A stretch of 64,000 nt of DNA, taken from the NCBI GenBank assembly GCA_036274895.1, contig DASUEU010000075.1, forward strand, positions 150,102 to 214,101. Reading direction: 5' to 3'. This document shows, piece by piece, positions 17,362-25,635 of this stretch (the first letter of the stretch is position 1; the number at the start of each line of letters is the position of its first letter). Source of the DNA: CALMKX01 sp036274895 (GTDB lineage: Bacteria; Acidobacteriota; Thermoanaerobaculia; Multivoradales; SZUA-115). Both the position numbers and the translations under genes were made by a program. The notes beneath the pieces are model-generated. The model had not been told where the DNA came from, did not search any database, and saw only the letters and a program-made list of their open reading frames with translations.

Positions 17362-18590
17362 TGATGGGGGAAACTCAACGGGAGTCCTTTGGAGTGCGGC
17401 GACACGTCGCCGCTTTTCAGCGCTGCAAAGCGGCGACGTGTCGCCGCACTCCAAAGCCGCTCACTTCTTGGAGATCGCTGCTCCTGTTCTTCCTCCTCCC
17501 CCTCCTCGCCTGCCAGCCGCAACCGCCCCAGGTCTCGGCCAGGCTGTCGGTGGCCGAGGCCCTGGCCGGGGACGCCGCCGGCTTCGAGCGAGCCCTGGCG
17601 CCGCGGCCTTTCGTATTCCCGCCGGACCACGGTGCCCACCCTTCCTTCCGCAACGAGTGGTGGTACTTCACCGGCAACCTGGAAGGCCAGGGCCAGCCCT
17701 TCGCCGGCCGGCGCTTCGGCTTCCAGCTCACCTTCTTCCGCACCGGCCTGGCGCCGGGCGATCCGGCTCGACCCTCCGCCTGGGCCACCCACCAGCTGTG
17801 GATGACCCACTTCGCTTTGACGGACGTCGAGAACCGCCGCTTCTGGGCCTTCGAGCGCTTCTCCCGCCAGGCCCTCGATCTCGCCGGTGCCCGTGCCGAG
17901 CCCTTCCGCGTCCACCTCCTCGACTGGCAGGCCACGAGCGAAGGGGGGGAGATCCCGCCGCTGCGGCTCGAAGCCGCCCAGGACGGTGTCGCCATCGATT
18001 TCCAGCTCGCCCCCGGCAAGCCGATTGTGCTCCACGGGGAGGGGGGCCTCTCCCGCAAGAGCGCCGAAGCCGGCAACGCCTCGTACTACTACTCCCTGCC
18101 CCGCTTGCCGGCTCGCGGCACGGTCACCGTGGCGGGCCGCCAGGTCCCGGTCTCTGGCCTGGCCTGGCTCGACCGCGAGTGGAGCACCAGCGTGCTCGGC
18201 GCCGGACAGACCGGCTGGGATTGGCTCTCCCTCCAGCTCGACGACGGCACCGACCTGATGTTCTTCGAGCTGCGCTCGACCGAGGAGGCCGGCCGGGTGC
18301 GCTCCGGCACCCTGGTGCGGCCGGATGGCACCTCCCGCCCCCTCGACCTCACGCAAGCCCGCTGGACGACCCTCGACACCTGGCAAAGCCCGAAGACCGG
18401 CGTCACCTACCCCGCCCGCATCCGCCTCGAGCTGCCCCGGGAGGGCCTCGACCTCACCATCACCCCGCTCCTCCCCGACCAAGAGCTGAATCTGGCGTTT
18501 CGCTACTGGGAGGGGGCGATCGAAGCGGAGGGCACGCTGGCCAGCTCGGCGGCCCGCGGCCGGGGCTACCTGGAGCTGACGGGGTACTGA
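17361..18590 (+). CDS. attH: AttH/CrtC lipocalin-like lipoprotein
   Basis: The 409-residue protein carries the double lipocalin fold of the AttH / carotenoid 1,2-hydratase superfamily, shown by HPSFRNEWWYFTGNL, RRFGFQLTFFRTGL, YYYSLPRLPARGTVTV and GLAWLDREWSTSVLG. A lipobox LLAC gives Cys51 as the lipidated residue. AttH proteins are thought to bind a hydrophobic ligand for the associated ABC transporter. ATG 17361 overlaps the permease stop by one base. Residues 10-32, before the hydrophobic leader, are encoded by a perfect palindromic repeat (17388-17455), giving an abnormally long, Arg-rich n-region. No better start lies after the repeat. The symbol is by family and synteny, not demonstrated. 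Confidence 0.85.
   Translation: MMGETQRESFGVRRHVAAFQRCKAATCRRTPKPLTSWRSLLLFFLLPLLACQPQPPQVSARLSVAEALAGDAAGFERALAPRPFVFPPDHGAHPSFRNEWWYFTGNLEGQGQPFAGRRFGFQLTFFRTGLAPGDPARPSAWATHQLWMTHFALTDVENRRFWAFERFSRQALDLAGARAEPFRVHLLDWQATSEGGEIPPLRLEAAQDGVAIDFQLAPGKPIVLHGEGGLSRKSAEAGNASYYYSLPRLPARGTVTVAGRQVPVSGLAWLDREWSTSVLGAGQTGWDWLSLQLDDGTDLMFFELRSTEEAGRVRSGTLVRPDGTSRPLDLTQARWTTLDTWQSPKTGVTYPARIRLELPREGLDLTITPLLPDQELNLAFRYWEGAIEAEGTLASSAARGRGYLELTGY
17388..17455. repeat. Perfect palindromic REP/MITE-like element inside coding sequence
   Basis: The arms 17388-17416 and 17427-17455 are exact reverse complements over 29 bases, with a 10-base spacer (TCAGCGCTGC) that is largely palindromic itself. The arms begin TTTGGAGTGCGGCGACACG. 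The 68-base element lies within the first codons of the AttH-like gene and is read through as about 23 residues. It is built like the small mobile palindromes (REP/MITE) that depend on a transposase elsewhere. Confidence 0.88.
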
Positions 18591-18664
18591 CGGGGCCTTG
18601 CCCGGCCTGGATTCCCAGCCCCCCCACCACCGCAAAGCCTCCTCCTGCTACGCTCCCCGCCACC

Positions 18665-20773
18665 GTGAAGCTCCCCCGCCCCGGCTCGCTGGCGCCCGGC
18701 CCCGTGGCCCTCGGCCTGCTCGCGATCTCGGTCGCCCTTTGGCTCGCCTCGGCCGGCGGGCTCGGTGTGCCTCGGCGGCTTTCCCAGCTGGTGGTGGTAG
18801 CCACAGTGCTCGCCGCGCTCGGTTTCCTGGCCCAGGCCATCGGCAGGCTCTGGCGCGGGGAGTGGCTGGAGGGCCCGGAGGGCCGTTGGCTGCTCGGCGT
18901 GCTGGCGCTGGCCGGCCTGACCTACGGTCTGGGGCTCGGCCACGAGATCGGCCTCCTGTCGTTTGCCGACGAGGGGATCTTCCGCGCTCAGGCCGAGCGC
19001 ATCAACCGCGGCCAGCTGCTCAAGGGCTGGTTCATCTACCCGCACCTGCTCTTCTACCTCGACGCCTTCGGCCTCTGGTTGGGGGGCCTCTTTCGGGGGC
19101 CGGTCGACGCCGTCGCCCGCGGCGTCTACGGCCTCACCGATCCCTTGTTGGTCAACGCCCTCATCACCCGCTGGGTCACCGGCGCCCTGGGTGCTGCCAC
19201 GGTGGTACCGGCCTTCCTGCTCGGCCGGCGGCTCGGGGGCTCGGTGGCGGCTGTGCTCGCCGGCGGGCTGGTGGCCCTCTCGCCCCTCTACCTCGAGATC
19301 GCACACCTCAACCTCTCGGACGTGCCGGCCGGCTTCTTCGCCACCATGACCGTGTGGGCCGCCGCCCGTCTCCTCGACGGTGAGTCGACCCGCGGCTACG
19401 TCCTCGCCGGCCTCTGTGCCGGCCTGGCGGCCGGCAGCAAGTACCCAGCCGGAGTCTCGGCCCTGGCGATCTTCGCCGTCTGGCTGCGCGCCCGCCTGCC
19501 GGCGCACCAGCCGGCCGCGGGCTCGGCGACCGGCCGTCCCTGGGGCCTGCCGGTGGCCGCCGGGGCGGCGATCGCCGCCTTCGTCACCACCACGCCCAGC
19601 CTGCTCGCTTTCCCGCAGGCGGTGCTGGGTGGCGGCGCCGACCCGCTCTTCGGCGTGCGGCTCTACAACGACCAGGGTTGGGTGGGGGTGGCCCACGCCA
19701 GCAACCTGGCCTTCTATGGCAAGGAGATCCTCCGCGGCCTGGGCCTGGGGGCTCTGGTCGCCGGCCTGGGCGGGCTCGGCGTGATGGCCTTCGATCGCGC
19801 CGAGCGCCCCCGCTTCGCCCGCCTGGCCTGGGCCATGGCCTTCCCCCTCGCCTTCGGCCTCCTGCTGCTGGGGATGAAGCTCGCCGTCCGCCGCAACCTG
19901 ATGCCGATCCTGCCTGCCATGGCCATGGCCCTGGCCGTGGGAGCGGCCGTGCTCTGGCGGCGGGCCGGGAGCCTGACTCCCCGCTGGCGAGCCCTGGCCC
20001 GGGCCGCCCTAGCGTTGGCCGTGCTGGTGCCGCCGGCGGTCACCGCCACGGGGTTGCTGGTGCGCTGGAGCTTCCCCACCACCCGCCAGCAGGCCGTGGC
20101 TTGGATCGGCCAGCACTTTCCGCCTGGCGCCTACGTGATCCGCGAGGATTATTCTCCCGACCTGGGGCCGCCGCTGCGCTACTTCCAGCGCCGGCCGCGA
20201 ATGGCGATCCGCATCCCCCCGGCCGAGATGGTGGACCCTAAGCACGATTACCTGATCGTCGCCAGCGAGGCCTACGGCCGCTTCCTGCGGCCGGACCGCG
20301 AAGGAGATCCCCAGGTCGCCGACCCGGCCCGCCGCTACCGGGAGCTCTTCGCCCGCTACCCCGAGGTGGCGCGCTTCGAGCCCGACCGCCTGCACGGCGG
20401 GCCGGAGGTGCGGATCTTCCAGCTCGATCCGGAAACCCCCACCTTCGCCCCGGCCGTCCGGTTCGGCGCCGAGGACGCCTGGCCCGCGACCGATGCCATG
20501 CGGCCGGAGGGAGCGACCGAGGTGGTGTTCAGCGAGGACGGCTCGTGGGCGATGTTCAAGAGCCACTTGGCGGCGGGAAGCTACGGGGTAACGCTCGTGG
20601 CCGACGCGGCGGGCGAGCTGGCCATCCGCACCCGCGAGGACGGCGAGCTGGCCCGCCTGCCGATCGGCCCCGACGCTCCGGCCCGGGTCGAGCTGCCCCG
20701 GGCGGCCAAGTACTTCTTCTACCTCTCGCTGCCTCCCGGGAGCCGGCTCGAGGGCCTGGAGCTCGCCCCTTAG
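18665..20773 (+). CDS. GT-C family membrane glycosyltransferase (ArnT/GT39-like)
   Basis: The 702-residue protein has about a dozen hydrophobic segments and a C-terminal soluble domain of roughly 200 residues. The first extracytoplasmic loop contains LLSFADEGIFRAQAERI, where the acidic pair D-E is the usual catalytic site of GT39/GT83 enzymes. These use polyprenyl-phosphate sugars and glycosylate lipids or proteins on the outer face of the inner membrane. NLSDVPAGFFATMTVWAAAR also fits. GTG 18665 is my preferred start; upstream the frame is Pro-rich and runs into the AttH gene. No good ribosome site is visible. It follows attH by 74 bases. The acceptor is unknown. Confidence 0.82.
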   Translation: MKLPRPGSLAPGPVALGLLAISVALWLASAGGLGVPRRLSQLVVVATVLAALGFLAQAIGRLWRGEWLEGPEGRWLLGVLALAGLTYGLGLGHEIGLLSFADEGIFRAQAERINRGQLLKGWFIYPHLLFYLDAFGLWLGGLFRGPVDAVARGVYGLTDPLLVNALITRWVTGALGAATVVPAFLLGRRLGGSVAAVLAGGLVALSPLYLEIAHLNLSDVPAGFFATMTVWAAARLLDGESTRGYVLAGLCAGLAAGSKYPAGVSALAIFAVWLRARLPAHQPAAGSATGRPWGLPVAAGAAIAAFVTTTPSLLAFPQAVLGGGADPLFGVRLYNDQGWVGVAHASNLAFYGKEILRGLGLGALVAGLGGLGVMAFDRAERPRFARLAWAMAFPLAFGLLLLGMKLAVRRNLMPILPAMAMALAVGAAVLWRRAGSLTPRWRALARAALALAVLVPPAVTATGLLVRWSFPTTRQQAVAWIGQHFPPGAYVIREDYSPDLGPPLRYFQRRPRMAIRIPPAEMVDPKHDYLIVASEAYGRFLRPDREGDPQVADPARRYRELFARYPEVARFEPDRLHGGPEVRIFQLDPETPTFAPAVRFGAEDAWPATDAMRPEGATEVVFSEDGSWAMFKSHLAAGSYGVTLVADAAGELAIRTREDGELARLPIGPDAPARVELPRAAKYFFYLSLPPGSRLEGLELAP

Positions 20774-20775
20774 CC

Positions 20776-23700
20776 TCAGAACAGGTCCAGGCTCTGGAAG
20801 CTCGCGATGCCTCCGCCCAGCGGCTGGAGCACCCGAACCTCGCCCGTGGCGGTGTCCGTCACGGTGAGGCGGATCTGTCGGTGGGTGAGGCTGGTGACGA
20901 ACAGCCACTGGTGGCCGTTGACCGCCCGGCCGTCCAGCAGCTTGGCCGCCACCTCGACGTGACGGTCGCTCTCGAAGGCGAAGTACCCCGCCAGGTCGCT
21001 GTGAGCGAAAGCGCGGGCCGGGTGCTCGGCACCTTGCTCATCTCGCCAGGAGAGCTCGAGGGCGAAGCGATTGCCGGCAAAGCAGACCCGCGTCGGCGAG
21101 GCGATGCAAGCCGCGGTGGCGGCCGTGGGCGGCGCCGGCGGGAGCGTCACCGCTGCCGGCCCGGCCGTCGGGATCAGGGCACCGTCCACGAAGGCACCCA
21201 GGGGGCCGAGCTGCTCCGGGTAGCGCCGGGCCTCGCCGGTGAGCACGTCGGTCACGGTCAGGGCGGCGTAGGCGTCGGTCAGCGGGCCGTAGAAGAGCCA
21301 GAAGGCGTCGTTGACGGCGCGACCGTCCACCAGCTTGACCACCGCCTCGGGGTTGGCCGGGTCGTAGAAGGCGAAGGCCCCCGAGTCCGAGCTCCAGGGC
21401 AGGGCCAGGGCGTCCCCCCGCTCCCCCGGCCCGTCCTGCCAGAACAGCTCCGCCCGGAAGCGCCCCTCGCCCAGGCAGAGGGCACGAGGTCCCGGCCGGC
21501 AGGGGGCCTCGAGAGCATTGAGGTCCAGGCTCCAAAGTTCCCGGCCGTGGAGGCCGTCGTCGGCCGTGAAGTAGAGCTGCGTGGAAGTCGAGGCGAAGGA
21601 GTAGGGCTGGGAGGAGGCCGGGCCGGGGAAGAGATCCTGCACCCGGCGGGTGCCCGCCGCCGTGCCGTCCGACATGGACAGCTCGAGGTCCATCTCCTCG
21701 TAGCCCAGGCTGCGCCCGGCGAGGAAGAACAGCCGGCCGCCGGCCGCCACCATCTGCTCGCCGCTGCGCCAGCCGCCGATCGTGGTGACCGGGCCGGTGC
21801 CCGCGGCGGTGCCGTCGCTGAGCCACAGCTGGGCGGTGCCGTCCTCCGCCAGGACCCGGAAGGCCAGGCGGTCGCCGAAGGCCGTGAGCCCTTCCGCGCG
21901 AGGGGGCCCCAAGGAGGCCACGAGGGACGTGCCCTCCGGCGTGCCGTCGGTCCGGGCCAGAAGCCACTGGCTCGCCACCGGGTCGTAGGCGAAGGCCAGG
22001 AACCAGACCTCGCCCTGCCAGGCCACCAGCTCTCCGGGCTGGTCGAGGCCCGGGCCGACCAGAGAGCTCAAGGCGAAAGTGCCGGCCGCCGTGCCGTCGC
22101 TCACCCACAACCCACCCGGGCAGTGGAACAAGACCCGCTCGCCGGCCGCCGTGAAGTCGAGCCCGTAGACACCGGGAAAGCGCTCCTCGAAGTGCGTGAG
22201 CTGGCGGGTTCCGGCAACGGTGCCGTCGCTGGTCCACACCTCGTAGCCCTCGGTCTCGTCGAAACCCCAGAAGTAGAGGGCGGAGCCCACGGAGGCCAGC
22301 TCCTCGATGCGGAAGCCCTCGGGCAAGACGTCGTGGAGCCGGCTCCCCGCGCTCGTTCCATCGGTGCTCCACAGACGCATGGTGCGGCCCGTCCCGCTGC
22401 TCTGGAACCGCCCGAAGAAGATCCTCCCTCCCAGCTCGACCAGCGCGGTCTCGGAGCGCAGGTCCACCCCGTCCGCATCCCGCAGCGTCGCCGTGCCCGC
22501 CGCAGTGCCATCGCTCACCTGGAGGGACTCGAAGTTGACGAAGCCCAGCCCTCCGACCGCCGCGACCGGCGGCGGCTGGAAGGAGAACACGGTGCAGCCC
22601 GGCTCGGCGCGCGTCGCCAGACGTTGCGTCGTCTCAGCCGTCCCCCGAGTGCTCCAGGCCACCAGGTGGTCCCGCTCACAGCTGGCGAAGAGCAGAATCT
22701 CACCGAAGGGAGTGAGGGCCTCGGGCTCCGAGCCCGGTTCCCCACCCGTGGCGAGGTCCCGCAGCAGCCGCGCGCCACCGCCGTCGGGGTCCACCAGCCA
22801 GGGCTCGAGGCCATGGCGGCCGTCGTTGGCGGAAAGCATGAGGAAGCTCCCGAGGTGCCCGAGGTTCGCCACGACTTCGCCCGGGAAGAAGCTGAAGGGG
22901 TTGTCCGGAGCGAAGTCGGTGAGCCGACGGGTGCCGGCCGGGGTGCCGTCCGACCGCCAGAGCTCGGCGGCGTGCTGCGCATCGCGACCGACGAAGTAGA
23001 GATCCCCATCGAGTATCGCCAGGGGAACTCCGAATGGGCAGCCGCCGGAGCAGACCTCCGCCACCCGCGAGGTTCCGGCCGCCGTCCCGTCTGTGACCCA
23101 AAGCTCGACGCGATCCTCTTGGGGACCGCGGTGGAGGGTGAAGAAGATCCGCCCATCGAGCTCGACCGCCGCTGGCTGGGAATACCTCGGACCGAAGGTA
23201 CAAGACTCCGCGTACAGCTCTCGCAAGGATGCCGTGTTGCTGCGCGAGCCCTCGGAGAGCCACAGCTGGCAGCTGGTGAAGGTGGAAACCCCGAGGAGCA
23301 GTTGGCGTCCGAGGGGCGCCACCACGCTGAACCAGCTGAACGAGGAGAAGTCGGTGAGCAGGGGCCGGGTACCCCGGTCCGAGCCGTTCGACACCCAGAG
23401 TCCGTGCGGCCCGAGGATGAAGACCCGATCTCCCGCTACGGTCAGCTGGCCGGTATCAAAGGGCCCCGACTCCGGGTAGGCGGCGAGCATCCGGGTGCCG
23501 GCGTGGGTTCCATCCGAGACGTACAGCCGATAGGGCGCATCGGCCGCCTCGGCCCCGAAGAAGAAGAGTCTGCGACCGGTCTCGACCGACCTGTCGATCA
23601 GCCCGAGGCCAGGGTAGAAATCGGTCCACTCCCGGGTGCCGGCGGCCGTGCCGTCGCTGCGCCAAGCCTGGAAGTCGTAGTAGAAGACGTGGCCGGTGCT

Positions 23701-24297
23701 CGCGTGACGGCGAGCGGTGGTGAAGTAGAGCCTCCCCAGCCGGCTGACCATCCCCGCCACCACCCCAGCCTCGGCCGGCAGGGCAGCCACCTGCCGGGTG
23801 CCCGGTTCGGTGCCGTCGGTTCGCCACAGCTCCCAGCCGGTGGAACCCTGTCGGAAGAAGTACAGCCCTGCCCCCAGCGTTGCCGTGAAGGGAGGGTAGT
23901 CCTCTTCGTGGGGGCCGGCGAGCGCCACGTGGTCGGCCAGGGAGAAGGTGGTTCCCGGAGTCCCCTCGGTGCGCCAGAGCGAGAGGTCGACGCCATTGCG
24001 GTCGAGCCAGAGGTAGGCCGGGCCGAGCTGGCCGACCAGCTGGTAGACCCCCAGCCCGGGGGCCAGGGGCCGAGTGCCCTCGGCCGTGCCGTCGGTCAGC
24101 CAGAGAGGGTCCTGCAGCTCGACGCGGAACAGGAGTTGACGGCCGAAGCTCATCAACGGTTGGGGGCTCGAGCTCTGGTTGGGCCCTTCGAGCACGGCCA
24201 GATCCGCCACCATCGAAGCGACCTCGGCGCCAACGGGCAGAGAGGCGAGCAGGAGCGCGAGGTAGAACAGGGAGGACGAGACCGGCGAGCGCTTCAT
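20776..24297 (-). CDS. Secreted ELWxxDGT-repeat beta-propeller protein
   Basis: The 1173-residue protein starts with a signal peptide (SLFYLALLLASLPVGA) and consists mainly of repeats around the motif ELWxSDGTxxGTR, for example LWRSDGTPAGTRRLTDF, LWVTDGTAAGTSRVAEV and LWLSDGTAAGTGPVTTI. This is the known ELWxxDGT repeat, likely to form beta-propellers. The last 250 residues contain two copies of a smaller domain (CLGEGRFRAELFWQDG and CFAGNRFALELSWRDEQGA, each followed by VKLVDGRAVND/AKLLDGRAVNGHQW). ATG 24297 is supported by GGGAGG upstream. Function is unknown; an outer-surface or released protein is likely. It is convergent with the glycosyltransferase, two bases apart. Confidence 0.88.
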   Translation of the reverse strand: MKRSPVSSSLFYLALLLASLPVGAEVASMVADLAVLEGPNQSSSPQPLMSFGRQLLFRVELQDPLWLTDGTAEGTRPLAPGLGVYQLVGQLGPAYLWLDRNGVDLSLWRTEGTPGTTFSLADHVALAGPHEEDYPPFTATLGAGLYFFRQGSTGWELWRTDGTEPGTRQVAALPAEAGVVAGMVSRLGRLYFTTARRHASTGHVFYYDFQAWRSDGTAAGTREWTDFYPGLGLIDRSVETGRRLFFFGAEAADAPYRLYVSDGTHAGTRMLAAYPESGPFDTGQLTVAGDRVFILGPHGLWVSNGSDRGTRPLLTDFSSFSWFSVVAPLGRQLLLGVSTFTSCQLWLSEGSRSNTASLRELYAESCTFGPRYSQPAAVELDGRIFFTLHRGPQEDRVELWVTDGTAAGTSRVAEVCSGGCPFGVPLAILDGDLYFVGRDAQHAAELWRSDGTPAGTRRLTDFAPDNPFSFFPGEVVANLGHLGSFLMLSANDGRHGLEPWLVDPDGGGARLLRDLATGGEPGSEPEALTPFGEILLFASCERDHLVAWSTRGTAETTQRLATRAEPGCTVFSFQPPPVAAVGGLGFVNFESLQVSDGTAAGTATLRDADGVDLRSETALVELGGRIFFGRFQSSGTGRTMRLWSTDGTSAGSRLHDVLPEGFRIEELASVGSALYFWGFDETEGYEVWTSDGTVAGTRQLTHFEERFPGVYGLDFTAAGERVLFHCPGGLWVSDGTAAGTFALSSLVGPGLDQPGELVAWQGEVWFLAFAYDPVASQWLLARTDGTPEGTSLVASLGPPRAEGLTAFGDRLAFRVLAEDGTAQLWLSDGTAAGTGPVTTIGGWRSGEQMVAAGGRLFFLAGRSLGYEEMDLELSMSDGTAAGTRRVQDLFPGPASSQPYSFASTSTQLYFTADDGLHGRELWSLDLNALEAPCRPGPRALCLGEGRFRAELFWQDGPGERGDALALPWSSDSGAFAFYDPANPEAVVKLVDGRAVNDAFWLFYGPLTDAYAALTVTDVLTGEARRYPEQLGPLGAFVDGALIPTAGPAAVTLPPAPPTAATAACIASPTRVCFAGNRFALELSWRDEQGAEHPARAFAHSDLAGYFAFESDRHVEVAAKLLDGRAVNGHQWLFVTSLTHRQIRLTVTDTATGEVRVLQPLGGGIASFQSLDLF

Positions 24298-24437
24298 GGC
24301 GACCTCCCGGCGTGCCACCGGGAGGCGACACACCTCGACGTGCCCAGTCTGGAGGGAACAGGGGGCCAGAAGAGCCCTGCCGCGAGGTAGGGAGGCGTCC
24401 GCGGGGGACTGGTCTTCAGGCCACCCTCAAGGAGAGC

Positions 24438-24494
24438 CCCGCGAAAACGCGGGATTGCCGATCAGCGGAGGTAACCCAGCGCGTTGAGCTCTGA
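24438..24494 (-). other. Orphan LKALGYxR-type C-terminal codons plus hairpin
   Basis: Reading the minus strand, 24491-24462 encodes ELNALGYLR and a TGA stop, and 24453-24438 then forms a CCCGCG-AAAA-CGCGGG hairpin. The same order (ELKALGYVR, stop, small GC hairpin) ends the sulfatase-like gene at 25660-25612. Here the codons are in a different frame from the protease whose stop lies just upstream at 24586. They look like the remnant of another gene's 3' end, or a tail lost by frameshift. Apart from this I see nothing in 24298-24585. Confidence 0.5.
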
Positions 24495-24585
24495 GGAGGC
24501 CGAGGAGGGAGCCGCCCGGCCGAGAGGCCCCACGCCGGGCAGCGTGGGACCTCTGGGGGAAGGCGCGAACGGATCGGGGAACCGC

Positions 24586-25437
24586 TTACTCCCGCTGACG
24601 GGCCGGACGCTCGGCGGCGTCGGGCTCGTTGCCCTCGACAGCCTCAGTGGCCACCACGACGCGGGTGATCACTCGGTTGCCGCCACCGAAGTCGGCCTCG
24701 TAGATGGCCGCGCCGCCGCCCTCGGCCACCCACACCAGCCTGCCCCACTGGGCCGGACCCTCGAAGAGGATCTGGCGCATGGCCGGCGGCATGTCGTCAC
24801 CCAGCCTCTTGACCGTGGTGATGCTGTCGGTGTGGGCGTAGATGGTCTCCAACTGCGCGTAGTCGTGTGAGTTGGGATGCTCGTTCGACGGCGGGCCGTC
24901 TGGATCGTTGGTGTAATCCATGCAGGTGCCGAGATTCCCGTTGTTGAAGTTCTCGTCCTGATGGTCGAGGCCGAAGCAGTGGCCGATTTCCTGGCAGGTC
25001 ACCAAGCGCCGCCAGGGGACGGTGTTGTAGGGCGGGTTGTCGTGGTAGGTGTCGTTGAGCTTGACGATGCACTGGGTGATGTGCTCGCCGCCGGTGATCC
25101 AGATCTGCGCCACGCCGAGCCAGCCGGTGTTGCCGTATCTGGCGTTGCAGACCTCCACACGCCCGTCGGTGGGCCGGCAGCTCTTGGGCGCGGTACCGCC
25201 CGCGACGATCGTGGTGTTGAGCACGCTGGACGCGGTCCAGTCTGAAGAGGCCGTCGAGAGCATCGGGTCCCACGTCGCGTTGACGTTGTCACCCAGCTTG
25301 AGCGTGAAGGGGTTGGCGGTACGAGCCCAGTGATACGGACCCCAAGAGTGGCCGGCCTCGGCAACCGAAGGCAGCAGGACCAACGCGAGGGCGACTCCGA
25401 AGGCCAAGGCGAGCGTTCTCCGACAGGCGTTCGACAT
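24586..25437 (-). CDS. Secreted metzincin-like protein with Gln in place of first zinc His
   Basis: The 283-residue protein has a strong AAAGGAG ribosome site, a signal peptide (LALAFGVALALVLLPSVAEA) and a protease-like core. The expected metzincin motif HExxHxxGxxH appears as TCQEIGHCFGLDHQDE near residues 147-162: Glu and the second and third His are present, but the first His is Gln. LGTCMDYTNDP downstream is the Met-turn equivalent. I recall similar proteins with QE-x-GH in other bacteria, so the change may be a family feature and not a recent loss. Paired Cys residues suggest disulfides. The C-terminal 30 residues are acidic and low in complexity. Activity is uncertain. Confidence 0.8.
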   Translation of the reverse strand: MSNACRRTLALAFGVALALVLLPSVAEAGHSWGPYHWARTANPFTLKLGDNVNATWDPMLSTASSDWTASSVLNTTIVAGGTAPKSCRPTDGRVEVCNARYGNTGWLGVAQIWITGGEHITQCIVKLNDTYHDNPPYNTVPWRRLVTCQEIGHCFGLDHQDENFNNGNLGTCMDYTNDPDGPPSNEHPNSHDYAQLETIYAHTDSITTVKRLGDDMPPAMRQILFEGPAQWGRLVWVAEGGGAAIYEADFGGGNRVITRVVVATEAVEGNEPDAAERPARQRE

Positions 25438-25605
25438 TCCAAAGCTCCTTTCACGGGACAATGACTCCGCCCCCGGACGAGACAACGCGTCCCTCCGCGA
25501 GCCTGAGCCAGCGTATTGCAGCGGTAGAATTGCTAACTTAGGCACCAGAATAGCACAAGAAACGACCAGAGAGATACCAGGACTTCGCCGTTTGTCCGGC
25601 GCAGC

Positions 25606-25626
25606 GAGAAACCCGCTCTGGCGGGG
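25606..25626 (-). terminator. Weak hairpin after sulfatase-like gene
   Basis: Immediately after the stop at 25636, the minus strand reads CCCGC-CAGA-GCGGG followed by TTTCTC. The stem is only five base pairs and the T-run is short, so termination may be partial. Confidence 0.4.
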
Positions 25627-25635
25627 CTCTCGGGC

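Noticed and set aside
20776..24297. Possible CRISPR or tandem DNA repeat because of periodic similarity
   Set aside because: The periodicity follows codons for ELWxxDGT protein repeats with variable DNA and spacing; there are no direct repeats with unique spacers anywhere in the window.
20545..24390. Plus-strand open frame of 1281 codons opposite the ELWxxDGT protein
   Set aside because: Antisense shadow produced by the regular repeats; no signal peptide, ribosome site or domain.
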